Below, piece by piece: positions 1 to 7,862 of a stretch of 55,909 nt of DNA (the stretch's first letter is position 1; each line of letters begins with the position of its first letter). A program made the translations under genes and the position numbers. The notes below the pieces were generated by a model. That model saw only the letters and a list, made by a program, of their open reading frames with translations. It was not told the origin of the DNA and ran no database searches. The DNA is from Dactylosporangium sucinum (GTDB taxonomy: Bacteria > Actinomycetota > Actinomycetes > Mycobacteriales > Micromonosporaceae), in the NCBI RefSeq assembly GCF_014647515.1, contig NZ_BMPI01000036.1:1-55909 (forward strand), given 5' to 3'.

Positions 1-161
1 ACCTCGTCGAAGATCGTTTCCTTCGGGTGGGAAAGATTCACCAGCCGCAGCACCAGACCGATCCCGGTGACCAGGATCGCGACCAGCCAGAAGTTCGGCG
101 TGAACCGCCCCGGTGCGGCGAGTCGCCGCCGCACGACGTCGGGCACCGCAGCCGTGATCAC
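1..161 (-). CDS. Protein O-mannosyltransferase (PMT family), N-terminal fragment
   Basis: This is the start of a gene that runs off the left edge of the window. Reading leftward from a GTG at 161, 53 codons are visible. They give a basic cytosolic start, a first membrane segment (about residues 24-42, NFWLVAILVTGIGLVLRL) and then NLSHPKETIFDEV. The F-D-E-V motif just after the first membrane helix is typical of actinobacterial dolichyl-phosphate-mannose-protein mannosyltransferases, where the acidic pair in the first extracytoplasmic loop is needed for activity. An in-frame TAG lies three codons upstream, so the GTG is the first possible start. These enzymes move mannose from polyprenyl phosphate to Ser/Thr of secreted proteins. 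The family call rests on a short fragment but a characteristic motif. Confidence 0.75.
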   Translation of the reverse strand, partial: MITAAVPDVVRRRLAAPGRFTPNFWLVAILVTGIGLVLRLVNLSHPKETIFDE

Positions 162-284
162 CCGGCGATCCTAGCGGCAGTGCGCCGCGCCGCAGTGACC
201 CTGATACCCCCGGGGAGTACTTCCTCCATCGGTACCGCTGATTCCGGACGCCGATCGTCCGGAACCGCGGCTATGGTGGCGCGC

Positions 285-833
285 ATGGAGCCACCGCTCG
301 CCGGCACCGAGGCCGAGCACCTGACCGGCGCCCTCGACCGGCTGCGCACCACGTTCCGCTGGAAGGCCGACGGCCTCGACGCCGCCGGCCTGGCGACCCG
401 GGTCGGCGCCTCGACGCTGACGCTGGGCGGGCTGCTCAAGCACCTCGCGCGGGCCGAGTCGGAGATGTTCGGGCCGAAGCTCGACGGCTCGCCGATCGGG
501 GAGCCGTGGGCGAGCGCCGACTGGGCCGCCGACCCGGACTGGGACTTCACCTCGGCCGCCGCCGACCGCCCCGCCGAGCTCTACGCGCTGTGGGACACCA
601 CGATCGCCCGGTCGCGGGCCCGGCTCGCCGCGGCCATCGACGACGGCGGGCTCGGTCAGCTCGTCCACCTCGCCTGGCCGGGCGGGCGCCACCTGAGCCT
701 GCGGCGGCTGGTGTGCGACCTGATCGAGGAGTACGGCCGGCACACCGGTCACGCGGACCTGCTCCGCGAGGCCGTCGACGGCCGGGTCGGCGAGGACCCG
801 CCGGCCGGCTGGCAGCCCGCTTCGCGGTCGTAG
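285..833 (+). CDS. DinB-like (DUF664-type) putative metal-binding protein
   Basis: A 182-residue soluble protein resembling the DinB/DUF664 four-helix-bundle family, whose members often act as metal- or bacillithiol/mycothiol-dependent enzymes or stress proteins. Family-like features are the early LGGLLKHLARAESEMFG segment, with a histidine expected to bind metal, and the late segment RRLVCDLIEEYGRHTGHADLLREAVDG, which contains the typical H-T-G-H-A-D-L-L-R pattern. The ATG at 285 is preferred because a GGTGG lies 6 bases upstream; an in-frame ATG at 273 would add four residues. It is divergent from the mannosyltransferase fragment. The reaction cannot be deduced. Confidence 0.8.
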   Translation: MEPPLAGTEAEHLTGALDRLRTTFRWKADGLDAAGLATRVGASTLTLGGLLKHLARAESEMFGPKLDGSPIGEPWASADWAADPDWDFTSAAADRPAELYALWDTTIARSRARLAAAIDDGGLGQLVHLAWPGGRHLSLRRLVCDLIEEYGRHTGHADLLREAVDGRVGEDPPAGWQPASRS

Positions 834-863
834 CTCGGCACCCCCAGCGGCCGTATCGGCTAG

Positions 864-975
864 GTTTCCAGGCGGAAACAGTGTTACCAAACGGTGGGCT
901 GGGGCTTCCCGCCCCGCGGCGACACGGGGTATACAGACTCCACGCGATTGGAAACAGTGATTCGCACAGTGAAAC
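864..975 (+). repeat. Short repeats in the 834-1125 gap
   Basis: The 292-bp gap has no convincing gene. It holds an inverted repeat GTTTCC-AGGC-GGAAAC (864-879) and two copies of GGAAACAGTG (874-883 and 950-959), followed by a related CAGTGAAAC at 967-975. These may be regulator sites for the operon starting at 1126, but no clear promoter hexamers were found. Confidence 0.35.
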
Positions 976-1125
976 GGTCCCCGAGCCCGGATCACCGCCC
1001 GCCTGGGTGCGCGTTCCACCCCTGCTTTCCCGTCGCCCGGCTGTCCTGCGCCGCCGCGGTCCCGGCACGAGCCGGCGGGGACCGCCGCGTCGCCTGTCCG
1101 CACGCCTGACCCCGGGAGGCCGCTC

Positions 1126-1437
1126 ATGCACGTCGTCGTCAGCCAGGCCTGGACGAAGGACGCCGGCGAGCACGCCGACGCCTACGTGGCCCTGTCGGTC
1201 CGCTTCGCCGAGTTCTTCGCCGGCCGGCCCGGCTTCCGTGGCCGCTGGCTGGTCCGGGACGTCGAGGACCCGACCCACTTCACGCACATCCGCATGTTCG
1301 ACACGGCCGAGTCGTACGAGGCGGCGACGCGCACGCCGGGCTACGTCGAGCACACCGAGGCGATGTACGAGCACCTGCGCCCGTACGACAGCTACCCGCG
1401 CACCATCGGCGAGGTCGTCGTGGAGGACCTCCCGTGA
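1126..1437 (+). CDS. Small antibiotic-biosynthesis-monooxygenase-like (ferredoxin-fold) protein
   Basis: A 103-residue protein with the layout of dimeric alpha-beta-barrel (ABM-type) proteins. It has an N-terminal strand MHVVVSQAWT, a helix with repeated Ala/Phe (VALSVRFAEFFAGRPGFRGRWLVRD), and a strand-turn THFTHIRMFDTAESYEA that matches the usual 'W-x-S-x-E-A-Y' position of the family. No catalytic residue can be assigned. Its stop overlaps the start of the following hydrolase in a GTGA, so the two are probably translationally coupled and act on the same small molecule. It could equally be a non-enzymatic barrel protein. Confidence 0.65.
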   Translation: MHVVVSQAWTKDAGEHADAYVALSVRFAEFFAGRPGFRGRWLVRDVEDPTHFTHIRMFDTAESYEAATRTPGYVEHTEAMYEHLRPYDSYPRTIGEVVVEDLP

Positions 1438-2099
1438 CGACGTTCGTGCTGATCCACGGCGCCTTCCGCGGCGCCTGGTCCTGGCAGCGGGTCCGCCGCC
1501 TCCTCACCGCGGCGGGCCACGAGGTCTTCACCCCGTCGCTGACGGGCATGGGCGACCGCCGCCACCTGCCGGTCGCCTCGCTGGAGACCTGGGCCCTGGA
1601 CATCGCCACCCTGCTGGACGACGAGGATCTGGATCAGGCGGTACTGGCTGGGCACAGCCAGGGCGGCATCGCCGTCGTCGCCGCCGCCGCGCGGTGCGCC
1701 CCGCGGCTCGCCCGCCTGGTCTTCGTCGACGCTCCGGACCCGCTGCCGGGCGAGCGGGCGGTCGACCTGACCGGCCCGGCGCCGGACCTGCCCCGCTCGC
1801 TCGTGCTCCCGCCGTCGCCGGTCTCGCTGGACGACCCCGCGCTGGCGGCGTGGGTGAACGCCCGTCTCGGCCCGACCCCGCTCGCGCCGTCCCTGGACCC
1901 GCTCCCGGCCCGCCCGCCGGACGTTCCCCGCTCGTACGTCTTCTGCTCCCGCACGCCCCCGGGCTACCCGTCGTGGGTCACGCGGTCCCGCCTGGACGCG
2001 GCGGCCCACCCGTACACCGTGCTCGACAGCGACCACGACGCACCCCTGACCCACCCCGCCCTCGTCGCCGCGGCGCTGACGCAGGACGCCGGCGCGTGA
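1434..2099 (+). CDS. Alpha/beta hydrolase
   Basis: A 221-residue alpha/beta hydrolase of the compact esterase/methylesterase type. It starts with the strand and oxyanion segment FVLIHGAFRGAWSW, carries the nucleophile elbow GHSQGG (Ser about residue 70), and ends with SDHDAPLTHP, where His is the likely catalytic base. The overall pattern (H-G-A-x-x-G-A-W-x-W) is shared with plant methylesterase/hydroxynitrile-lyase-like proteins. The GTG start at 1434 overlaps the upstream TGA. The substrate is unknown. Pairing with the ABM-like protein suggests modification of an aromatic or other small metabolite. Confidence 0.85.
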   Translation: MTTFVLIHGAFRGAWSWQRVRRLLTAAGHEVFTPSLTGMGDRRHLPVASLETWALDIATLLDDEDLDQAVLAGHSQGGIAVVAAAARCAPRLARLVFVDAPDPLPGERAVDLTGPAPDLPRSLVLPPSPVSLDDPALAAWVNARLGPTPLAPSLDPLPARPPDVPRSYVFCSRTPPGYPSWVTRSRLDAAAHPYTVLDSDHDAPLTHPALVAAALTQDAGA

Positions 2100-2111
2100 A
2101 ACGTTCACGCG
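2093..2111 (+). terminator. Short hairpin over the hydrolase stop codon
   Basis: CGCGTGAA-ACG-TTCACGCG forms 8-bp arms with a 3-base loop and spans the TGA of the hydrolase. There is no T-run. It may end transcription before the endoglucanase promoter at 2149, or serve as an operator. Confidence 0.35.
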
Positions 2112-2148
2112 GGAACGGCCCGCACCTGGCCGCCTGCGACGTCACACA

Positions 2149-2214
2149 TTGACAGGCTTCAGCGACGCTCCCTAGTGTCCGGGCCCGCCGTCCGAAACGG
2201 GCGGGTTTCGAAAC
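2149..2214 (+). promoter_or_regulatory. Promoter and operator of the GH5 endoglucanase
   Basis: TTGACA (2149-2154), an 18-base spacer and TAGTGT (2173-2178) make a good vegetative promoter. Downstream lie CGAAAC (2193-2198) and the perfect 10-bp palindrome GTTTCGAAAC (2205-2214), about 20-30 bases after the expected start of transcription and just before the ribosome-binding site. The position suggests a repressor that responds to cellulose breakdown products; the regulator is not in the window. Confidence 0.6.
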
Positions 2215-2230
2215 CACTTGGAGGAGCGTC

Positions 2231-4339
2231 ATGGCCGGCAGGCACACACTCCGGGCCCGGCTGGCGGTGGCGATCGGTGCGGCCGTCGCCCTGCTCGCGG
2301 GCCTCGTCGCGGTCGTCACCACCAACGCCTACGCGGCCGCCGGGTGCCGGGTCGACTACCGGGTGACCAGCCAGTGGCCCGGCGGGTTCACCGGCAACGT
2401 GGCCGTCACCAACCTCGGCGACCCGGTCACCGGGTGGGCCCTGCAGTGGACGTTCGGGGCCGGGCAGACCGTCACCCAGGCCTGGAACGCCACCGTCACC
2501 GCGTCCGGCGCCCAGGTTACCGCGGTCAACGTGGGGTACAACGGCTCGATCGCCACCAACGGGTCCGTCTCGTTCGGGTTCAACGGATCGTGGACCGGCA
2601 GCAACCCGGTGCCCACGACGTTCACCCTGAACGGCACCGCCTGCACCGGAGGCGTGACGTCGCCGAGCGCCTCACCGAGCGCCTCACCGAGCGCGTCGCG
2701 GAGCACGTCGCCGAGCGCGTCGCCGAGCACCAGCACGCCGCCCGCCGGCAACGCCATGGCCGCGGTCGCCGCCATGCAGCCCGGCTGGAACCTCGGCAAC
2801 AGCTTCGACGCGACCGGCGCCGACGAGACCTCGTGGGGCAACCCGCGCGTCACCGCCGCCCTGCTCGACAACATCCGCGTCCAGGGGTTCAACAGCATCC
2901 GCATCCCCGTCACCTGGGGCCAGCACATGGGCGGCGCGCCCTCCTACACCGTCGACGCGGCCTGGCTGGCCCGCGTCAAGGAGGTCGTCGACTGGGCCCT
3001 CGCCGACGGCTTCTACGTCATGATCAACGTGCACCACGACTCGTGGCAGTGGATCAACACGATGCCGGCGGACCGCACGAACGTGCAGAACAAGTACAAC
3101 GCGCTGTGGACCCAGCTCGCCGCCGCGTTCCGCACCGCCTCGCCGAAGCTGGTCTTCGAGAGCGTCAACGAGCCGCAGTTCACCGGCTCCTCCGGCGACG
3201 CCCAGAACGCCGAGCTGCTGGCCGCGCTGAACACCGAGTTCCGCCGCATCGTGCGCGCCTCCGGCGGGAACAACGCGACCCGCCCGCTCGTGCTGCCGAC
3301 CCTGCACACGTCGGCCGACCAGGCCCGCGTCGACGAGCTGACGGCCACGTTCAACCAGCTCAACGACCCGAACCTCATCGCGACCGTGCACTTCTACGGC
3401 TACTGGCCGTTCAGCGTCAACATCGCCGGCGGCACCCGGTTCGACTCGGCCGTCGAGCAGGACCTGGTCGGGCAGTTCGACCGCGTCGCGAACGCGTTCG
3501 TGTCGCGCGGCATCCCGGTCATCATCGGTGAGTACGGCCTGCTCGGCTTCGACCGCCACACCGGCACGATCGAGCAGGGCGAGAAGCTCAAGTTCTTCGA
3601 GTACCTCGGCTACTACGCCCGCGCCAAGAAGCTCACGACCATGCTGTGGGACAACGGCCAGCACTTCGGCCGCACCTCGTTCGCCTGGAGCGACCCCGAG
3701 CTGTTCGCGCAGATCAAGTCGAGCTGGACGACCCGCTCCGGCACCGCCTCGGCCGACTTCGTCTACGTGCCCAGGACCGGCTCGGTCGCGGCGCAGACCC
3801 TGACGCTGAACCTCAACGGCACCACGTTCCAGAGCCTGCGGCAGGGCAGCACCGACCTGGTGCGCGGCACCGACTACACCGTCTCCGGCAACCAGCTGAC
3901 CCTGACGGCGAGCGCCCTGACGAGGCTCGTGGGCTCCCGGTCGTACGGCGTGAACGCCACCCTGCAGGCCAGGTTCTCGGCCGGCGTGCCGTGGCGGATC
4001 AACATCATCACCTACGACCCGCCGCTACTGTCGGCCGCGACCGGCACCACGGCCGCGTTCACGCTGCCAGCCCAGTTCCGCGGCGACCAGCTCGCGACGA
4101 TGGAGGCGAGGTACGCCGACGGCAGCAACGCCGGCCCGCAGAACTGGACGTCGTTCAAGGAGTTCGACGTGACCTTCGCGCCGGACTACGCCGCGAACAC
4201 CATCGCCCTGCGCCCGGCCTTCTTCGCCGAGGTCAACGACACCGCGAAGGTGACCCTGACGTTCCACTTCTGGAGCGGCACGAAGGTCACGTACTACGTC
4301 ACCAAGTCCGGCACCACCGTCACCGGCAGCCTCACCTGA
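2231..4339 (+). CDS. Secreted GH5 endoglucanase with CBM2, CBM_X2 and CBM46-like modules
   Basis: A 702-residue secreted cellulase. Modules in order: signal peptide (1-36, cut after AYAAA); CBM2 cellulose-binding domain (about 38-138, with conserved Cys39 and Cys138); a Ser-Pro linker (144-170) coded by a tandem 9- to 12-base repeat; a GH5 catalytic domain (about 175-505); an Ig-like CBM_X2 module (about 507-595); and a C-terminal CBM46-like domain ending at the stop. GWNLGNSFDA and ETSWGNP are typical of GH5 subfamily 4. Glu314 in SVNEP is the expected acid/base and Glu434 in IIGEYG the nucleophile. The GH5-CBM_X2-CBM46 order is known from bacillar xyloglucan/glucan-active Cel5 enzymes; the added N-terminal CBM2 is an actinobacterial trait. 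GGAGGAG sits 6 bases before the ATG. Confidence 0.93.
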   Translation: MAGRHTLRARLAVAIGAAVALLAGLVAVVTTNAYAAAGCRVDYRVTSQWPGGFTGNVAVTNLGDPVTGWALQWTFGAGQTVTQAWNATVTASGAQVTAVNVGYNGSIATNGSVSFGFNGSWTGSNPVPTTFTLNGTACTGGVTSPSASPSASPSASRSTSPSASPSTSTPPAGNAMAAVAAMQPGWNLGNSFDATGADETSWGNPRVTAALLDNIRVQGFNSIRIPVTWGQHMGGAPSYTVDAAWLARVKEVVDWALADGFYVMINVHHDSWQWINTMPADRTNVQNKYNALWTQLAAAFRTASPKLVFESVNEPQFTGSSGDAQNAELLAALNTEFRRIVRASGGNNATRPLVLPTLHTSADQARVDELTATFNQLNDPNLIATVHFYGYWPFSVNIAGGTRFDSAVEQDLVGQFDRVANAFVSRGIPVIIGEYGLLGFDRHTGTIEQGEKLKFFEYLGYYARAKKLTTMLWDNGQHFGRTSFAWSDPELFAQIKSSWTTRSGTASADFVYVPRTGSVAAQTLTLNLNGTTFQSLRQGSTDLVRGTDYTVSGNQLTLTASALTRLVGSRSYGVNATLQARFSAGVPWRINIITYDPPLLSAATGTTAAFTLPAQFRGDQLATMEARYADGSNAGPQNWTSFKEFDVTFAPDYAANTIALRPAFFAEVNDTAKVTLTFHFWSGTKVTYYVTKSGTTVTGSLT

Positions 4340-4365
4340 GGCTGAGGCTGAGGCTGAGGCCGAGG
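4336..4365 (+). repeat. Tandem hexamer repeat at the endoglucanase stop
   Basis: Five CTGAGG-type hexamers (the last is CCGAGG) begin inside the stop codon of the GH5 gene. The rest of the gap to 4583 contains no confident gene. One forward frame reads an Arg/Ala-rich stretch ending RAELPLLVRA at a TGA (4579-4581) with no start or recognisable domain, perhaps a gene remnant. Confidence 0.5.
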
Positions 4366-4583
4366 GCGGGGTAGCCGCCTCCCAGGCGCCGGTGCCTGCG
4401 CGGCGACCACCCGCTACCGCATCCCGTCCTCGTCCGGGACCGTCGAAACGGCGGTCCCGGACGGCGGCCGTCGCCGCCGGCAGCCCGCCGACCGGGTACC
4501 GCGCGGCTGGCCGTCCGTGCCCGCGCGGTCCTCGACGAACGCCTGTTGCGCGCCGAGCTGCCGCTGCTGGTGCGTGCCTGACC

Positions 4584-5789
4584 TCACGGCAGGGGGATGT
4601 CGGCGCGGGTGAGCAGGCCCAGGCCGAGCAGGTCCAGGTCCGGGTCGCGCTCCCACAGGACGCGCGGGGTGACCAGCGGGCTGCCGTTGCAGTCGAAGGT
4701 CAGGACGGCGCGGCCCGACCGGTTCTGCAGGAACAGGCCCGAGCGGTTGCTCGCGACGCGGCCGCGCAGGCCCTCCAGGCGTTGGCGGCGCCGGCCCGGC
4801 GGCACCGCTGAGGGCCAGCGCCACGGGGCGGCGTCCGCCAGGGCGGTCAGGGCGTTGGTCACCCACAGGTCGGTCCAGCGGCGCTCGGTGAACCGGGTCG
4901 GGCGGCCGGTCAGCAGGCGCTGGGTGGGCTCGTCGACCACGACGCCGCAGGTCACGAGGGCGTCGAGGGCGTGGCCGCCGACCAGCGCGGCGGTGATGTC
5001 GGTGGCGAAGGAGGCGGTGACGGTACCGCCGAATCCCCACAGCTCGTCGAGGGAGCGTCCGTCGGCGTCGGCGCGCCAGCGTTCCGGGACCCGGTCCCAC
5101 CGGTGGACGGCGGCCTTGCCGACCGCCTCGGCGAGGCGGACGGTCAGGCGCGCCTCGGTGCGGGGCGGCGGGCCGTCCACCACGAGCCAGATGCCCTTGG
5201 CGTTGGGGTGCGGCGGCGGGGCGAACTCGCGCAGCAGGACCCTCGTGCGGCCGGCCAGCCTCGCCCCGGTGCGGTCGCGCGGGAAGTGCCAGGCGACGCC
5301 GGGCCGGTACAGGGCCTCGACGGCCGCGTCGAGGGCGACGGCCTGGTCGGCGTCGAGCACGGCGCGCAGGAACGGGTCGAGGTCGACGCCGACCGGGACG
5401 GCCGCGCTGGCCAGGCGGGACGCGGCGAGGCGCTCCAGGCGGCGGCGCCGCCGCGCGGCCGGCTCGCCGGCGGGCGGGACCGACCAGGTCTCCTCCCAGC
5501 GGACCCACTCGGCGACCCGGGCGACGACGTCGTCGACGAAGACGGCGTACGTGTGCTCGGAGTGGAAGCCGATCTCGAAGCCCTCGACGGCGCTGAGCGT
5601 GTCGAGCGGCGGGATGGCCCGCCGCCAGCCGCCCGTGCTGTCGTCGGGGCTGACGGGCGCCGCGCGGACCGCCACCCGGCCGCCGCCGGGCACGGCCACC
5701 GCGGCCAGGCAGCCGGGCACGTCGGTGCGCAGGTCGAACCCGGCAGCCCGCAGCGCCGCCGGTACCGCCGCGCCGCCGGTCTCCAGCAC
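4584..5789 (-). CDS. Hypothetical protein, 401 residues
   Basis: I do not recognise this protein. It is soluble, without a signal peptide or membrane segment, and strongly coding by third-position GC. Visible features are an N-terminal Gly/Pro-rich part, EIGFHSEHTYAVFVDD around residues 70-85, a basic cluster RRRRR near 135, and WRWPSAVPPGRRRQRLEGLRGRVASNRSGLFLQNRSGRAVLTFDCN toward the C-terminus. It lies convergent to the endoglucanase and is the last gene of a leftward group after YggT, separated by about 40 bases. No function is proposed. Confidence 0.7.
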   Translation of the reverse strand: MLETGGAAVPAALRAAGFDLRTDVPGCLAAVAVPGGGRVAVRAAPVSPDDSTGGWRRAIPPLDTLSAVEGFEIGFHSEHTYAVFVDDVVARVAEWVRWEETWSVPPAGEPAARRRRRLERLAASRLASAAVPVGVDLDPFLRAVLDADQAVALDAAVEALYRPGVAWHFPRDRTGARLAGRTRVLLREFAPPPHPNAKGIWLVVDGPPPRTEARLTVRLAEAVGKAAVHRWDRVPERWRADADGRSLDELWGFGGTVTASFATDITAALVGGHALDALVTCGVVVDEPTQRLLTGRPTRFTERRWTDLWVTNALTALADAAPWRWPSAVPPGRRRQRLEGLRGRVASNRSGLFLQNRSGRAVLTFDCNGSPLVTPRVLWERDPDLDLLGLGLLTRADIPLP

Positions 5790-5828
5790 GAGCCGATCAT
5801 GTCAGAACCGGCGGACGGCGCGCGAGGG

Positions 5829-6104
5829 TCAGATCAGGGCGCGGAGGACGATGATGGCGAGGAAGACGACGATGAACGCGAGGTCGAGGGAGACGCCACC
5901 CATGCGCAGCGGCGGGATCACCTTGCGGACCGGGGCCAGGATCGGCTCGGTGACGGCGAAGATGCCCGAGGACACCCGCTGCCGCACCGACCCGTACTGC
6001 GCCGGGCCGGCCAGCACCGCGCTCCAGTCGACGATGGCGCGGGCGATGAGCAGCAGCTGCACCAGGAGCAGCAGCAGGCTCACGAGGCCCAGAACCGGAC
6101 CCAT
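5829..6104 (-). CDS. YggT family integral membrane protein
   Basis: A 91-residue protein with two membrane helices (about 4-25 and 71-91) flanking the conserved segment VTEPILAPVRKVIPPLRMGGVSLDLAF, the signature of the YggT family. In actinobacteria and Gram-positive bacteria, yggT usually sits in the division cluster near sepF and divIVA; here it stands apart, next to a phosphoribosyltransferase and an unknown gene. It may support cell envelope or osmotic functions. CTGGAGGTACCACATG gives a strong ribosome-binding site, which fixes the start at 6104 and rules out the longer in-frame reading. Confidence 0.9.
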   Translation of the reverse strand: MGPVLGLVSLLLLLVQLLLIARAIVDWSAVLAGPAQYGSVRQRVSSGIFAVTEPILAPVRKVIPPLRMGGVSLDLAFIVVFLAIIVLRALI

Positions 6105-6190
6105 GTGGTACCTCCAGATCGCTTGACGTACCTCAAGAGTGCCCGCGAATCCTGTGAGGTGGCTGTAGGCCGGTTGTGTGAACCTCGAAC

Positions 6191-6658
6191 TCAGCCCTCC
6201 AGGCCGGCCGACCAGGGGAAGGTGATCCAGCGGTCGGTGCGCCGCCAGACGTACTCGCAGCTGACCGTCGCGTGCGGCTTCTCGTAGAGCACCGCGCAGC
6301 GCACCTCGGCGGCGTGGTCGGCGCAGAACGCCCGCACGACCTCCAGCGTGGCGCCCGTGTCGGCGACGTCGTCGGCGATGAGGACCTTCTGCCCGGCGAA
6401 GTCGACCCCGTCCGGCTCGGGCGGGAGCACGACGGGCTCGGGGAGCCGCTCGCCGATCCCGGTGTAGTACTCGACGTTCATGAGGTGCGTCGACTTCACC
6501 TTGAGCGGGTAGCTCAGCGCGCCCCCGACCAGCAGCCCGCCGCGGGCGATGCACAGCACGAGATCGGGCCGGAACCCGTCGTCGGCGACCGTCCGGGCCA
6601 GCTCACGCGCGGCGTCGCCGAACGTGGCCCAGTCGAGGACCTCGCGTGGTTCCGTCAT
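6191..6658 (-). CDS. Phosphoribosyltransferase (purine PRTase type)
   Basis: A 155-residue type I phosphoribosyltransferase. The PRPP-binding loop is VLIADDVADTGATL (about 93-106), with the usual two acidic residues followed by D-T-G-x-T. An early LVLCIARGGLLVGGALSYPLK supplies the PPi-loop region, and the late WRRTDRWITFPW is seen in COG2236-type purine (xanthine/hypoxanthine-like) enzymes. The exact base used cannot be told from the sequence. It probably salvages a purine base with PRPP in the cytosol. It is divergently placed from the LLM oxidoreductase, with about 110 bases between. Confidence 0.85.
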   Translation of the reverse strand: MTEPREVLDWATFGDAARELARTVADDGFRPDLVLCIARGGLLVGGALSYPLKVKSTHLMNVEYYTGIGERLPEPVVLPPEPDGVDFAGQKVLIADDVADTGATLEVVRAFCADHAAEVRCAVLYEKPHATVSCEYVWRRTDRWITFPWSAGLEG

Positions 6659-6768
6659 CCCTCCATGATCCCTGCCGGCTGCCGGCGACGCTACGACGTC
6701 CGTCGAAGCGGTGGTGACGAAAGGGTGTACTGCAGGGAGTGCCGCCCGGGGCGCGGCAGGATGACGGT

Positions 6769-7662
6769 ATGAACATGCGAGTCTCGATCTGGCCCGGGGC
6801 CGGGCAGGCGTTCGGCGACATCCTCGCCGTCGCGCGGCACGCGGCCGACACCGGGTGGGACGGTGTCTACGTCGCCGACCATTTCATGCCCAACGCCGGG
6901 GTCGGGCGTGACCCCGACCACCCGACGCTCGAGTGTGGCACGCTCGTCGCCGCGCTCGGGGCCGCCGTCCCGCGGGTGCGGATCGGCAGCCTCGTCTACG
7001 GCAACACCTACCGGCACCCGGCCGTGCTCGCCAACATGGCCGCCACCGCCGACCACGTGAGCGGTGGCCGGTTCACCCTCGGCGTCGGGGCGGGGTGGCA
7101 GGTCAACGAGCACGAGCAGTACGGCATCGAGCTGCCGCCGGTCAGGGAACGCCTCGACCGCTTCGTGGAGGCGCTGCAGGTGCTGCACGGGCTGCTGCGG
7201 CAGCCGCGGACCACCGTGCAGGGACGGTGGTACCAGCTCACCGACGCCGTCTGCGAGCCCAAGCCGGTGCAGGACCCGCTGCCGATCCTCATCGGCGGGG
7301 GCGGGGAGCGGCGGATGCTGCGGATCGTGGTCGAGTACGCCGACGTGTGGAACACCTGGGGGCGGCCGGACACCATCGCGCACAAGGCCAGGGTGCTCGA
7401 CGAGCACTGCGCCGCCGTCGGGCGGGACCCGAAGGCGATCGCGCGGACGGCCCAGGCGATGACGTTCGTCGACGGGCCGGTGCCCGACGGGCTGCCGATG
7501 CCGGCCATCGGCGGCTCGCCGGAGGCGCTCGCCGAGACCGTCGCGGAGTACCGCGCGATCGGCCTCGACGAGCTCATCGTCCCCGACGGCATGCTCGGCA
7601 AGGGCGCCGAGCGGCTGCGCGCCATGGACACGATCCTGGGGATCGTTCAGGCCGCGGCGTAG
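6769..7662 (+). CDS. LLM-class F420-dependent oxidoreductase
   Basis: A 297-residue luciferase-like TIM-barrel enzyme. Typical family features are the N-terminal MRVSIWPGAGQAFGDILAVARHAADTGWDGVYVADHF, the mid-region RIGSLVYGNTYRHPAVLANMAATADHVSGGRFTLGVGAGW, and PLPILIGGGGERRMLRIVVEYADVWN. The last corresponds to the F420/FMN phosphate-binding part in actinobacterial F420-dependent members. The ATG at 6769 has an AGGA 8 bases upstream; an in-frame GTG at 6739 would add ten residues that do not resemble the family. Its 3' end overlaps the opposing SDR remnant by 16 bases. The substrate is unknown. Confidence 0.88.
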   Translation: MNMRVSIWPGAGQAFGDILAVARHAADTGWDGVYVADHFMPNAGVGRDPDHPTLECGTLVAALGAAVPRVRIGSLVYGNTYRHPAVLANMAATADHVSGGRFTLGVGAGWQVNEHEQYGIELPPVRERLDRFVEALQVLHGLLRQPRTTVQGRWYQLTDAVCEPKPVQDPLPILIGGGGERRMLRIVVEYADVWNTWGRPDTIAHKARVLDEHCAAVGRDPKAIARTAQAMTFVDGPVPDGLPMPAIGGSPEALAETVAEYRAIGLDELIVPDGMLGKGAERLRAMDTILGIVQAAA

Positions 7663-7853
7663 AACGCGGCCGGGTCCCCGGCCAGGGACGCCTTGACCTG
7701 GGCGCTCCACGCGTTGGCGCCGTCGTACGAGAACCACGACATCGCCGACAGCACGTTGAGGATCGCGCCGCCGTCCCCGGCCGCGAGGACCGGCGCGAAC
7801 CATCCTTCTGGCAACGGCCGGCGAGGCGCACCGCGCGGCCGGGTGAGCGTCAC
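7647..7853 (-). pseudogene. Remnant of a short-chain dehydrogenase/reductase
   Basis: This 68-codon frame keeps two pieces of an SDR enzyme. FAPVLAAGDGGAILNVLSAMSWFS matches the central strand region around the catalytic serine. It jumps directly to SAQVKASLAGDPAAFYAAA, which looks like a true SDR C-terminus. The Rossmann N-terminus (G-x-x-x-G-x-G), the Y-x-x-x-K active site and about 80 intervening residues are missing. A large 5' loss plus an internal deletion explains this best. It converges on, and overlaps, the end of the LLM oxidoreductase gene. Confidence 0.7.
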
Positions 7854-7862
7854 GACCCGGCG

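Noticed and set aside
894..1109. Open frame of 71 codons on the plus strand
   Set aside because: No ribosome-binding site, no family-like pattern and poor third-position GC; overlaps the repeat-containing gap.
4392..4581. Plus-strand coding remnant after the endoglucanase, ending RAELPLLVRA
   Set aside because: No start codon with ribosome site and no family match; two frames look equally plausible.
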